A stretch of DNA of 64,000 bases from Halobaculum magnesiiphilum (lineage in GTDB: Archaea > Halobacteriota > Halobacteria > Halobacteriales > Haloferacaceae), in assembly GCF_019823105.1 (NCBI RefSeq), contig NZ_CP081960.1:1-64000 (forward strand), read 5' to 3'. The notes under the pieces are model-generated. The model was not told the origin of the DNA. It searched no databases and was given only the letters and a program-made list of their open reading frames with translations. Below, one piece after another: positions 45,601 to 55,149 of this stretch. The first letter of the stretch is position 1. Every line of letters begins with the position of its first letter. The position numbers and the translations under genes are program-made.

Positions 45601-48003
45601 ATGACCGACCGCACGAACGCCGACGCACGGGAGCGTGACCGGCCGATCGCGGACCCCGACGACCCGACGCACCACCCCGGACCGCCGCGCGCGACCAGCG
45701 TGGGCGAGTCGATCGAACTCGCCCCCCGGAACCTCGACGCCGTCGTCGACGTGGGTCCCGACGGCGCGGCGACCGGAACCGACGGCCGCGGCCGCTTCAC
45801 GTGGCGCGTCGTCGACGCACCCGAGGACAGCGACGTATCGTTGGGCGACGGCGCCGTCGTCCACTTCACCCCCGACTCCCCCGGCACGTACCGCGTCGAG
45901 TTGACCGCTCCCGACGCGGTTCACGAACAGACGGTTCGGGCGTACCCCGACGAGCGCGCCGACGCGACGCTGCGCGTCGCGAAGGGGGACTTCGACGCGC
46001 CGACGGCGCGGGTGACTCCCGACCGGGTCTCCGTGGCCGGGCCGTTCAACGACTGGACCGTCGCCGGGATCCGACCGTACGACGACGGCGAGTTCCTGGC
46101 TCTAGATGTGCGTCTCCCGCCAGGCGAGCACATCTACTCGTTCGCGCTCGATGACCGCCTCGCCGACGGCGTAATGGGCGAACACGTCGTCCCCGGGCCC
46201 GGCCGCCCTCGACTCCACCTCGACGCGATGGTCGAGAACGACGCGGCCGACGGGCCCGCGGTCGTCGTCTCGGCGGACGCGAAGGCGGCGCCCGCGGGGC
46301 TGGACCCCGAGTCGACGCCGGCGGGCGAGGAACCGGCCGTCGAGTGGCTGTTCGACGGCCGCGACGACCTCTCGGCCGACCACGAGGCGGTCGCGATCGA
46401 CGGCGACACGCTTCGCGTCGACCGGTCGGCCCTCCCCGGCGACGGCGTGGCACGCGTCCATGCCGTCCCCGTGGCGGACCGGTACGGCGTGATGGACACC
46501 GTCGAACTCTCCGGGGCGAACTCCCCATCCGACGGGGCCGACACGGGAACCGTTACCCGCCCGAACGACCCACCCGCGTGGGCGGAGTCGCCGACGATCT
46601 ACGAGGTGTTCGTCCGGTCGTTCGCCGGCGAGACGCCCGACACGACGTTCCGGGAGATCGAGCGACGCGTGCCGTACATCGACTCGCTGCACGCCGACGT
46701 GTTGTGGCTCACGCCGGTGCTTCAGAGCCCGACGACCCACGGTTACCACATCACCGACTTTTCGCGCACGGCCGACGACCTCGGCACGCGCGAGGAGTTC
46801 GAGTCGCTGGTGGAGACGTGCCACGACCACGGCATCCGGGTCGTGTTCGACCTGGTGATCAATCACACCTCGAGGGACCACCCGGCGTTCCAGCTTCATT
46901 CGGCGGGCGTCGACGCGTTCGCGGACCACTATCCCCGACGACCGGCCGCGGAGAACCCCTCTGACGTCGAGTGGGCGGGCGAGGGAACCCCGTCGTTCCG
47001 GTTCAACTGGGTGCGCATCCCCGACGTGAACTACGACTCGCCGACCGTGCGCACGTGGATGCTATCGGTGATCGACGAGTGGGCCGACGTTGTCGACGGC
47101 TTCCGCTGTGACGTGGCTTGGGGCGTGCCGCACGGCTTCTGGAAGGAGGCCGCCGAGCGACTCCGCCGACGCGACCCCGAGTTCCTCCTGCTCGACGAGA
47201 CGATCCCCCGCGACCCGTTCATGCACGAGGCGGAGTTCCACATGCACTACGACACGACGCTCTACGAGGCGCTCCGGGGCGTCGGTTCGGGTGACCTCGA
47301 CGCGGACGCCGTGCTCGACGCCGTCGACGCCTCGGCCGTGCAGGGGTTCCCGCGCTCGGCGGTGCAGATGCGCTACGTCGAGAACCACGACGAGGACCGC
47401 TACCGCGCCGAGTGCGGGACCGACGCGCTGCGGGCGGCCGCCGCGGCGACGTTCACGCTCCCCGGCGCGCCGATGGTGTACTACGGTCAGGAGCGGGGCA
47501 TGACCGACTACCGCGGGGAGATGGCGTGGCACGACGGCGACACCGAACTCACCGACTACCACCGGCGGCTGTCGGCCGCCCGCCGCGAGCACGACGCGCT
47601 CCGCGAGGGGATCGTGACCCGGCTCGACTACGAGGTTCGCGCCGGCGACGGCTCCGGGGGTCCGGGCAGCGGCGGCGGGCTCGGGATCGTCGGCGGGGAC
47701 GACGCCGGCGGGGGCGGAGCCGCCGGCGCGGACGCGGTTACGGCGTACGCCCGAGAATCGGATGGCGAACGGCTGGCGGTCGTGCTCAACTTCGGCGCCG
47801 ATCCCGTAACCGTCGACCTCGCGGGGTCGGTCGACCCGACCGACCTGCTCGGCGGCGACGACGTGGGTGTCGCCGCCGACCACGGTTCCTCCGTCGGCGT
47901 CGACCCGGGGGACCCAGGTAACAAACGCGACACGGACGAGGCCGACACCGACGGGACGCACGCCGTCCGCGTCGACGACGCGGTCGTCTGCCGGCTCCGT
48001 TGA
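45601..48003 (+). CDS. GH13 family alpha-amylase-like enzyme
   Basis: An 800-residue cytosolic enzyme. A CBM48/early-set beta-domain (AGPFNDWTV, PPGEHIYSFALDD) occupies about residues 120-190. The catalytic barrel starts near 330 with SPTIYEVFVRSF, with region I DLVINH, region II GFRCDVAW (nucleophile Asp, about residue 503), region III LLLDETIP (acid/base Glu, about 533) and region IV VENHDEDR (about 597). A Gly-rich insertion near 690 precedes the C-terminal beta-domain. It fits a maltogenic or neopullulanase-type enzyme acting on imported maltodextrins. ATG 45601 is preferred over 45574. It is divergent from the cytosolic GH15 gene. Confidence 0.9.
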   Translation: MTDRTNADARERDRPIADPDDPTHHPGPPRATSVGESIELAPRNLDAVVDVGPDGAATGTDGRGRFTWRVVDAPEDSDVSLGDGAVVHFTPDSPGTYRVELTAPDAVHEQTVRAYPDERADATLRVAKGDFDAPTARVTPDRVSVAGPFNDWTVAGIRPYDDGEFLALDVRLPPGEHIYSFALDDRLADGVMGEHVVPGPGRPRLHLDAMVENDAADGPAVVVSADAKAAPAGLDPESTPAGEEPAVEWLFDGRDDLSADHEAVAIDGDTLRVDRSALPGDGVARVHAVPVADRYGVMDTVELSGANSPSDGADTGTVTRPNDPPAWAESPTIYEVFVRSFAGETPDTTFREIERRVPYIDSLHADVLWLTPVLQSPTTHGYHITDFSRTADDLGTREEFESLVETCHDHGIRVVFDLVINHTSRDHPAFQLHSAGVDAFADHYPRRPAAENPSDVEWAGEGTPSFRFNWVRIPDVNYDSPTVRTWMLSVIDEWADVVDGFRCDVAWGVPHGFWKEAAERLRRRDPEFLLLDETIPRDPFMHEAEFHMHYDTTLYEALRGVGSGDLDADAVLDAVDASAVQGFPRSAVQMRYVENHDEDRYRAECGTDALRAAAAATFTLPGAPMVYYGQERGMTDYRGEMAWHDGDTELTDYHRRLSAARREHDALREGIVTRLDYEVRAGDGSGGPGSGGGLGIVGGDDAGGGGAAGADAVTAYARESDGERLAVVLNFGADPVTVDLAGSVDPTDLLGGDDVGVAADHGSSVGVDPGDPGNKRDTDEADTDGTHAVRVDDAVVCRLR

Positions 48004-48123
48004 ATCCGGGCGCCGACCTCGCGGACCCCGTTCCTCCGGATAGCGAACGGAAACCGCGGCGGCGACGGGGTAGAGGGATGGCTGCCCGATACTATTATTT
48101 TCCCCACCTCGTATGGAAACGGG

Positions 48124-49455
48124 ATGACCGGGTCGGTTCGACTGTTGTACGTGGACGACGACTCGGCGTTCGCGGACCTCACGGCGACGTTTCTTCGACG
48201 TGTGAGCGAACTCCTCGACGTAACCACCGTGACGGACGCGGACGAGGGCATCGACCTGCTCCGTGAGTCCGACTTCGACTGTGTCGTCTCCGACTACGAC
48301 ATGCCGGGGACGGACGGGATCGAGTTCCTCCGGGCGGTCCGCAGGGAACACCCGGACCTCCCGTTCGTCCTGTTCACCGGGAAGGGAAGCGAGACGATCG
48401 CGAGCGAGGCGATCTCGAACGAGGCAAGCGACTACCTCCAGAAGCGGCCCGGAACCGAACGCTACGAGCTGCTCGCCAACCGGGCGATCACCCTCGCGGA
48501 GAAGTACCGTGCGGAGCGGCGCGCCGAGCGCCGTCGCGAACGGAGACGCCGACAGCGTGCGGTCCTCGGCGACCTCGCCACCGACGAGACGATCATCGGC
48601 GGGGACTTCGACGCCGCTGTCGAGCGTATCACCGAGATCGCCGCCGACGTGCTCAACGTTGCCCGGGTGAACGTGTGGATCCGCCACGATGACGACCGGC
48701 TCGTCTGCGTCGACAACTACGACCCCGACCGCGACGAACACTCGCGGGGGGCCGAGATCACGCGGGAGGCGTATCCGGCGTACTTCGACGCGCTCGAACA
48801 GCACCGGCTGATCGACGCCGACGAGCCGGCGGCGGACCCGCGGACGTTCGACTTCGCCGAGGGCTACCTCGACGACCACGACGTCGCCGCGCTGCTCGAT
48901 GCGACGCTCAGATCACAGGGGGAGGTGATCGGGGTACTGTGTCACGAATCGGCCGACGAGGCCCGTGAGTGGGCTGACGACGAGATCCAGTTCGCGGGCA
49001 ACCTCGCCGACCAGATCCACCGGGCGCACCGCAACCGGGAACGGCGTCGCGACCGCGAGGAGATCGAGTACCAACGTTCGTTGCTCGCGGCGAACCACGA
49101 GGCCGTCCCGTACGGGATCCTCGTGGTCGACCCTGACGGGGAGGTGATCTCCCACAACAGCCGCTTCCTCGACATCTGGGGGATCGACGACTCGGTCGTC
49201 GAGGCCGGCGACGCCGCCGCGGTACTGCGGCGGACACGCGCAGAAACCGAGACCACGGACGGCGAGTGGAACCCCGCGGACCAGTTCCGCGCCGGGTCAG
49301 ACACGACCACACGCGCCCGGATCGAGACGAACGACGGCCGAACGATCGACTGCTTCACCGCGCCGGTCGTCGGCTCCGACGGGACTCGGTTCGGGCGGTT
49401 GTCGACGTACCGGACGCTTCAGGAGGACCGCGTGCAACCCGAGCCCGACGACTGA
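48124..49455 (+). CDS. Response regulator with REC, GAF and PAS domains and no output domain
   Basis: A 443-residue cytosolic protein. The REC domain (residues 5-125) has the acidic pocket VDDDS, phospho-acceptor Asp57 in VVSDYDM and Lys in FTGKGSE. A basic coiled segment (RRAERRRERRRR) leads to a GAF domain at about 150-300 and a PAS domain at about 320-430 with ANHEAVPYGILVVDPDGEVI. No histidine kinase or DNA-binding domain follows. Such haloarchaeal proteins may act as intermediates in phosphorelays or as kinases lacking their C-terminus. It lies between the GH13 and coiled-coil genes. Confidence 0.88.
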   Translation: MTGSVRLLYVDDDSAFADLTATFLRRVSELLDVTTVTDADEGIDLLRESDFDCVVSDYDMPGTDGIEFLRAVRREHPDLPFVLFTGKGSETIASEAISNEASDYLQKRPGTERYELLANRAITLAEKYRAERRAERRRERRRRQRAVLGDLATDETIIGGDFDAAVERITEIAADVLNVARVNVWIRHDDDRLVCVDNYDPDRDEHSRGAEITREAYPAYFDALEQHRLIDADEPAADPRTFDFAEGYLDDHDVAALLDATLRSQGEVIGVLCHESADEAREWADDEIQFAGNLADQIHRAHRNRERRRDREEIEYQRSLLAANHEAVPYGILVVDPDGEVISHNSRFLDIWGIDDSVVEAGDAAAVLRRTRAETETTDGEWNPADQFRAGSDTTTRARIETNDGRTIDCFTAPVVGSDGTRFGRLSTYRTLQEDRVQPEPDD

Positions 49456-49493
49456 TCGAACCCACTTTTCCCCGTGGGGCCGAACCCCTTCGC

Positions 49494-50060
49494 ATGCACG
49501 ACGCGGACGGCGGGGACCCCGGAGGAACCGACGGCGACGGCGCCGACGGGCGCGCGGACGAGTCGGACCGAACGGTCGAGGAGCTCGTCGAGTACTGCCG
49601 CGTCCAGGCGGGGTTGCTCGCGGGGCGCGTCGAGACGATGGCCGAGGAGGCGTCCGAGCGCATCGACGAGATCGACGAGGGGATCGCCGCCCTCCGGGAC
49701 GATCTCGATGCGAGCGAGCACGACGCCGGCGACGTAAATGCGCCGGAGTCGACGGAAACGGCGACCTCGGTCGATCCGCCGGATCAGGAGGTCGCCGCCC
49801 TCGCCGACGCCGAGGCGGACCTGCAGCGCAAGCAAGCGATGGTCGAGGCGACCGAGTCACGGATGCGGCTGTTTCAGGAGCTGTCGGCCGACTACCTCGA
49901 GATCGCCGACGACCTGATCGCCCAATTGGAGTCGGGCGAGGCGGACCCCGACGAGGCGGTCTCGCGGGTGATCTCCTTCGAGGCTGAACGCGACGCGCCC
50001 GCGTACTTCGAGGAACGGGAGACGCTCGTCGAGGTCGCTACCGGTCGCGACGAGGAGTGA
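49494..50060 (+). CDS. Acidic coiled-coil protein, function unknown
   Basis: A 188-residue protein with a Gly/Asp-rich first 20 residues, then heptad-rich helical segments (RVETMAEEASERIDEIDEGI, and QRKQAMVEATESRMRLF) separated by a low-complexity linker. It follows the REC-GAF-PAS gene by 38 bases. The open frame extends upstream to 49266, but ATG 49494 is the first start after the preceding gene. No family recognised. Confidence 0.65.
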   Translation: MHDADGGDPGGTDGDGADGRADESDRTVEELVEYCRVQAGLLAGRVETMAEEASERIDEIDEGIAALRDDLDASEHDAGDVNAPESTETATSVDPPDQEVAALADAEADLQRKQAMVEATESRMRLFQELSADYLEIADDLIAQLESGEADPDEAVSRVISFEAERDAPAYFEERETLVEVATGRDEE

Positions 50061-50226
50061 TCCGGCAGGGTGCCGGGTAGCTCGGTGTCCGCTTCAGGGA
50101 GTGTCACCGAAGTCGCGACCGGTGACGAACACTGGCTCAAACCGGCGACAGTGGAACGGTCGACTCCCGGACGCAACCGGGACACAGACCGGGAGCTATA
50201 CGGTCCCCCGCCGGCCTGTGTGAGTC

Positions 50227-51327
50227 ATGACCACGGGCCCGGGCGACCCTCCTGACGCCGCCGCGGCCGGCGACGTCGACGTGGAGGAGCTGTTGAAGCG
50301 GTTCGGCCTCTCGGACAAGGAGGTCGACACGTATCTGACCCTCCTCGAACACGGCGAGGCCAAAGCCAGCACCGTCGCCGAGGCGGCCGGCGTCTCCAAG
50401 CGGTACGTGTACAGCGCGAGCGAGGAGCTGGCGGCGCGCGGGTTCGTCACCGTCAACGACCACGTCACGCCGACGACGATCCGTGCGAACCCGCCGGGCG
50501 AGGTCGTCGACAGACTCGCCAACGACGCCCAGTCGATGCGACCCGCGCTGGAGGCGAGGTTCTCTCGCGCCGAGGCGGCGACCGAGCCGTTCGAGGTTGT
50601 GAAATCCCGCGTCACGGTCGTCAAGCGGATCCGACGGGCGATCGAGGACGCGACCGAGGAGGTGACGCTGTCGTTCCCGCTGGACCGGCTCGACGAGGTC
50701 GCCGACGAGCTTCGCGACGCCGTTGACCGCGGCGTGCTCGTCCTCCTGTTGCTCACCGGAGTCGACGAACCGGTCGCCGGGTTCGAGGAGCGGTACGCCG
50801 GCGTCGCCAGCGCCGCACGAACATGGGGGCAGCCGATGCCGTCGATGCTCACCGTCGACGGACGGACGGGCGTCGTCGCCCCCGCGGAGATGGTCGCGCG
50901 CACGAACAGCGGGACGCAGGCGATCGTCTTCTCCCAACAGCAGCTCGGCCCGGTCATCGTCGGCTCGTTCATCGGGAACTACTGGCCGGCCGCCTCCGAG
51001 GCGCTGCTGGCGGATCCGGCGCCGCTGCCGGCGACGTACGAGAACTTCAGGCACGCGGTATTGCAGGCCGAGCTGCATCGTCGCTCCGCCGACGCGGTCG
51101 CCGCGCACGTCTCCGGTCGACGAACCGACACCGGCGAGTCGGTCGAGGTGACCGGCGAGGTCGTCGAGGTCAGACAGGGGCTCGTCGAGCCGGCGAACAA
51201 CGAGTTCCCCGTCCAGCACACGCTGACGCTGGCCCTCGACGACGAGCAAGTCACGGTCGGCGGAAAGGGGGCATTCGTCGAGGACATCGAGGCCGACGAG
51301 GTCGAGTTGACGACACCGACGGCGTAA
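50227..51327 (+). CDS. TrmB family sugar-responsive transcriptional regulator
   Basis: A 366-residue regulator. The N-terminal winged helix is at about residues 18-85 (FGLSDKEVDTYLTLLEHG, then STVAEAAGVSKRYVYSASEEL). A coiled dimerisation helix follows, then the PLD-like and C-terminal sugar-binding TrmB domain to the end. In haloarchaea and Thermococcus TrmB-type proteins repress sugar uptake and glycolytic genes and are released by sugars. It sits next to the starch/maltodextrin locus and is the natural candidate to control it. Confidence 0.92.
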   Translation: MTTGPGDPPDAAAAGDVDVEELLKRFGLSDKEVDTYLTLLEHGEAKASTVAEAAGVSKRYVYSASEELAARGFVTVNDHVTPTTIRANPPGEVVDRLANDAQSMRPALEARFSRAEAATEPFEVVKSRVTVVKRIRRAIEDATEEVTLSFPLDRLDEVADELRDAVDRGVLVLLLLTGVDEPVAGFEERYAGVASAARTWGQPMPSMLTVDGRTGVVAPAEMVARTNSGTQAIVFSQQQLGPVIVGSFIGNYWPAASEALLADPAPLPATYENFRHAVLQAELHRRSADAVAAHVSGRRTDTGESVEVTGEVVEVRQGLVEPANNEFPVQHTLTLALDDEQVTVGGKGAFVEDIEADEVELTTPTA

Positions 51328-51430
51328 CGCGCGTTCCGTCGCGTCGACGGTCCCTCCGGGACCGAACCCTGCGGACCGAGGATCGCTTCGGTAGCCGATG
51401 GCGTCGGCGCGTCCGCGCGCCGGTCGTGTC

Positions 51431-51730
51431 TCATTCCCGGTACAGCGAGTACGTGATGAAGCCGAACCCGATCATGGTGAGAACGCTCTGAACCAACACC
51501 CCGTAGAGGATGACCGGCTCGGACCCGGCGATCGGAAGCAGGTCGCCGATGAGATCGACCCCGCCACCCAGCACGCTCCCGGCGGTGACGATCGCGAATC
51601 CCACCGCAAGCGAGCGGAGGGCGGCCGCCCGCGTTCGGCGGTAGGCGGTCCACGAGAGGTACGTGATCGTCGCGCCGAAGACGAACGTCAGGGTCTTGGC
51701 CGCCGCGATGGCGATGGTGAGGTGGCTCAT
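51431..51730 (-). CDS. Small DUF7521-like membrane protein
   Basis: A 99-residue protein with three hydrophobic segments (IAIAAAKTLTFVFGATITY, a central LAVGFAIVTAG and a last VLTMIGFGFITY). The size and pairing with a winged-helix gene match the haloarchaeal DUF7521 family. Its ATG overlaps the stop of the regulator upstream by four bases (ATGA), so the two are cotranscribed. Confidence 0.75.
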   Translation of the reverse strand: MSHLTIAIAAAKTLTFVFGATITYLSWTAYRRTRAAALRSLAVGFAIVTAGSVLGGGVDLIGDLLPIAGSEPVILYGVLVQSVLTMIGFGFITYSLYRE

Positions 51731-52113
51731 CGGTCGGCCCCCTTGCGGACCTCGCCCCACATGCTCGCGAGGCGATCGGCGGCGTCCTCCGCCGGCCGTT
51801 CGATCTCGACGTCGAGGGACCGTTCCTCGGTCAGCGCGACGATCACCTCCTCGAAGTCCGTTCGGTAGCGGGTCGCGTGGTGGCCGTCCTGACGGACCTC
51901 CACGCTCTCGGCCAACAGCTGTGCCTCCGAGAGTAGGTCGAGCTTTCTGTATGTCGTCGACATGGGAATATCACACTCCTCGGACACCTCTCCTGCCGTC
52001 AGCGGTTCGTCCAGGTGTTCGATGATGGTCCGGCAGTCCGGGTCGTCGAGCGCGTCGAGTACCGGCTGGAGGTCGGGTTCGGGGTCGGCCCCCGGCCGGG
52101 TATCGCGCACCAT
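51727..52113 (-). CDS. Winged-helix transcriptional regulator
   Basis: A 128-residue ArsR-like regulator. The winged helix is at about residues 15-80 (LDALDDPDCRTIIEHL, then TAGEVSEECDIPMSTTYRKLDLL as recognition helix, and a RQDGHHATRYR wing). It is the first gene of a two-gene unit with a small membrane protein, a common haloarchaeal pair, and divergent from the multicopper oxidase gene. Confidence 0.9.
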   Translation of the reverse strand: MVRDTRPGADPEPDLQPVLDALDDPDCRTIIEHLDEPLTAGEVSEECDIPMSTTYRKLDLLSEAQLLAESVEVRQDGHHATRYRTDFEEVIVALTEERSLDVEIERPAEDAADRLASMWGEVRKGADR

Positions 52114-52224
52114 AGATGGTGGTTTCGGTGTTCACCTCTTAGGATTCCCGGTTGCGGGACCGGATCCCAGCTGCTGGGAACCAGCGTCTCCCCCTAATCC
52201 GGTGTGCCCCCAACGTGTTCGTGT

Positions 52225-53376
52225 ATGACGCAGATCGGCGCTCCCGGATCCGAGATGAGTCGACGCGAGTTCCTGGCTGCCACCGGCGCGACCGGCGCGA
52301 CGGCGGCGTTCGCGGGCTGTAACGCGCCGACCGCCGCGAGCGGACGGACGGCGGTCGGGACCGACGAGGCGTCACCGCAGACCGACTCGGAGCTTCCGAC
52401 CACCTCGCCCCCGGAGGTCGTCAACGTCGACGAGCAGGGCGGGACGGTGAGGATGAAGACGCTTCCGGCGCGTCACGAGGTTCACCCCGGCGAGGCGATG
52501 GGCGGCCCCGTCGAGTTCCCGCAGGTGTGGGCGTTCCAGGCCGACGACCGAGACCCCTCCGTCCCGGGGCCGATCCTCCGGACCACCGAGGGAGAGGACA
52601 TGACGGTCGTCCTCGACAACACCGACGGGAAACGTCCCCACACGCTCCACTTCCACGGCACGAGCAAGTCGTGGGAGAACGACGGCGTCCCGACGACAAC
52701 CGGTATCACGGTCAACCCGGGAGAGACCCACGAGTACGAGATCCCCGCGAACGTGCCCGGCACGCACGTGTATCACTGCCACTACCAGACCCACCGGCAC
52801 ATCGACATGGGGATGTACGGCATCTTCCGGGTCGACCCCGAGGGGTACGAGCCGGCCGACCGCGAGTACTTCATGACGGTGAAGGACTGGGACTCGGATC
52901 TCAACCGGATGATGGCCGGCGAGGACGTGAGCTATTCGCCCCGTGATCGCCACCCGGACGTGTTCACGATCAACGGCAAGTCGGCGCCGCGGACCCTCCA
53001 CCCCGAGGACGGATCGCCGATGATCGTCTCGCAGGGGGACACCGTCCGCGTTCACTACGTCAACGGCGGATACATGAATCACCCGCTGCACATCCACAAC
53101 CACCGGTTCCAACTCGTCGAGAAGGACGGCGGCACGATCCCCGAGGCCGCACGCCACGAGATGGACATCACCGACATCGCGCCCGCCGAACGCCACACCA
53201 TCGAGTTCACCGCCGACGCCGACCCGGGGATCTACCTCATGCACTGCCACAAGGTGAACCACGTGATGAACGGCACGAGCTACCCCGGCGGGATGCTCAC
53301 GGGGATCGTCTACGAGGAGGCGATGGACACCGACATCTTCGCGCAACTGATGGAGTACGCCGGCTACGAGGGCTGA
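52225..53376 (+). CDS. Tat-exported multicopper oxidase
   Basis: A 383-residue two-cupredoxin-domain protein. The N-terminus SRREFLAATG is a Tat signal with AFAGC as a possible lipobox. Copper ligands appear as HFHG in domain 1, HCHYQTH near residue 190, HPLHIH near 290 and MHCHKVNH near 345. The spacing fits a laccase-like or manganese/copper oxidase; the nitrite reductase signature is not present. ATG 52225 or 52255 could be used. It lies in a region of redox genes. Confidence 0.9.
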   Translation: MTQIGAPGSEMSRREFLAATGATGATAAFAGCNAPTAASGRTAVGTDEASPQTDSELPTTSPPEVVNVDEQGGTVRMKTLPARHEVHPGEAMGGPVEFPQVWAFQADDRDPSVPGPILRTTEGEDMTVVLDNTDGKRPHTLHFHGTSKSWENDGVPTTTGITVNPGETHEYEIPANVPGTHVYHCHYQTHRHIDMGMYGIFRVDPEGYEPADREYFMTVKDWDSDLNRMMAGEDVSYSPRDRHPDVFTINGKSAPRTLHPEDGSPMIVSQGDTVRVHYVNGGYMNHPLHIHNHRFQLVEKDGGTIPEAARHEMDITDIAPAERHTIEFTADADPGIYLMHCHKVNHVMNGTSYPGGMLTGIVYEEAMDTDIFAQLMEYAGYEG

Positions 53377-53617
53377 CGCCCCGTCGTCGCCCTCGGAGGG
53401 GGCGTCCCGCCCTCGCGATCGCTCCTCGATCTGTTCTCGCCTCCGCGCACCGATTTCGCGCCCCCACCCACGCTTCGCGCTCGGGCTCCCGTTTCCGTCC
53501 GACAACCCGTCCCGTGCGGTCTGGTAATTAAGTACCCCGCCGGCGGTGTGATCGTATGTCGATTCGTTCGCCCGCCCTCGCGGGTACGCAGGGTCCCCCA
53601 CGTAACCGAGGTGGCGC

Positions 53618-54952
53618 ATGGTAGACGTCGTCTTCGCCGCCGGACGTCTCCTGGTGGCGCTGGTGCTCGTGGTGTTGAACGGCTTCTTCGTCGCCGCGGA
53701 GTTCGCCCTCGTCCGCGTACGGTCCACCTCCGTCGATCAGCTCGTCGACGAGGGCCGTCCCGGTGCGGAGACGCTTCAGGGTGCGATGGGGTCGCTCGAC
53801 GACTACCTCGCGGTGACACAGCTCGGGATCACCCTCGCCTCGCTCGGGCTCGGATGGGCCGGCGAGCCCGCGGTGGCGTCGCTCCTCGAGCCGGCGCTGG
53901 GGCCGGTGCTTCCGCCGGACATCCTCCATCTCGTATCGTTCGCGCTCGGGTTCGGCTTCATCACCTTCCTGCACGTCGTCTTCGGCGAACTCGCGCCGAA
54001 GACGATCGCGATCGCCCGCGCCGAGCGGATCGCCCTGCTCGTCGCGCCGCCGCTGAAGCTGTTCTACTACGTGTTCTATCCGGGTCTCGTCGTGTTCAAC
54101 GGGACGGCGAACGCCTTCACCAGTCTGATCGGGATCCCGCCGGCCTCCGAGACGGACGAGACGCTGGAGGAACGCGAGATCCGGATGGTGTTGTCGCGGG
54201 CGGGCGACGAGGGCAACGTCGACGCCCGCGAGGTCGAGATGATAGAGCGGGTGTTCGACCTCGACGACACCGTCGTCAGGGAGGTGATGGTGCCGCGTCC
54301 CGACGTGGTCGCCGTTCCCGCCGACGCGACGCTGTCGGCGATCAGGTCGACGGCACTCTCGGCCGAGCACACCCGGTATCCCGTCGTCGACGCCGACGAC
54401 GCCGACCAGATCGTCGGCTTCGTCGACCTCAAGGATGTCCTTCGCGCAGGGGAATCGGAGACGGCGGCCGACACCACCGCCGCCGATATCGCACGCGACG
54501 TGCTCGTCGTTCCGGAGACGATGCCGATCGACGACCTCCTGCTGCAGTTCCGTGACGAACGCCAGCAGATGGCTGCGGTCGTCGACGAGTGGGGGAGCCT
54601 CGAGGGGATCGCGACCGTCGAGGACGTCGTCGAGGCGGTCGTCGGCGACATCCGCGACGAGTTCGACACCGACGAGCGGGAGGCGTCGATCCGCCGTCGC
54701 GCCGACGGCGGCTATGAGATCGACGGCGGCGTTCCGCTCCGAACGGTTAACGACGCCCTCGGCACGTCGTTCCACACCGACGAGTTCGAGACGCTCGCCG
54801 GGCTGGTGCTCGATCGACTGGACAGGGTGCCGGAGATGGGTGACTCGCTCGACGTGGACGGCCACGTCGTCGAGGTCACCGCGATGGACGACAGCCGGAT
54901 CGAAACGGTCACGATCCGCTCGACGTCGTCGCCAGCGGAGGGAGGGGAGTGA
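53618..54952 (+). CDS. CNNM/CorC-family membrane protein
   Basis: A 444-residue protein. A DUF21 domain of four membrane spans (to about residue 190, with VLNGFFVAAEFALVRVRS) is followed by a CBS pair (about 210-335, with VMVPRPDVVAVP and YPVVDADD) and a C-terminal CorC_HlyC domain (about 350-440). The architecture is that of the Mg/Co efflux and hemolysin-type family. Single gene. Confidence 0.92.
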   Translation: MVDVVFAAGRLLVALVLVVLNGFFVAAEFALVRVRSTSVDQLVDEGRPGAETLQGAMGSLDDYLAVTQLGITLASLGLGWAGEPAVASLLEPALGPVLPPDILHLVSFALGFGFITFLHVVFGELAPKTIAIARAERIALLVAPPLKLFYYVFYPGLVVFNGTANAFTSLIGIPPASETDETLEEREIRMVLSRAGDEGNVDAREVEMIERVFDLDDTVVREVMVPRPDVVAVPADATLSAIRSTALSAEHTRYPVVDADDADQIVGFVDLKDVLRAGESETAADTTAADIARDVLVVPETMPIDDLLLQFRDERQQMAAVVDEWGSLEGIATVEDVVEAVVGDIRDEFDTDEREASIRRRADGGYEIDGGVPLRTVNDALGTSFHTDEFETLAGLVLDRLDRVPEMGDSLDVDGHVVEVTAMDDSRIETVTIRSTSSPAEGGE

Positions 54953-55149
54953 CGGTGGAGGCCCCCACGTGAGCGTCGCGGTCGCCGTCCTCACCAGCTG
55001 ACCGGCGGACGCGCTCCATCCGTCGCGGTCACAGCGGGGGTCGCGACCATCGGATCACGCAGTTGGCCCCACGATGCTGCCCGCGTGTCCCCGTCACGAG
55101 TCAGTGGACGAAACCAAGATTCATTGTTCCGGTGTCGCTGGTAGAAACA

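Noticed and set aside
52225..53376. Nitrite reductase (NirK) identity for the multicopper oxidase
   Set aside because: Two cupredoxin domains are present, but the late motif is HCHKVNH, of laccase-like oxidases, not the NirK arrangement.
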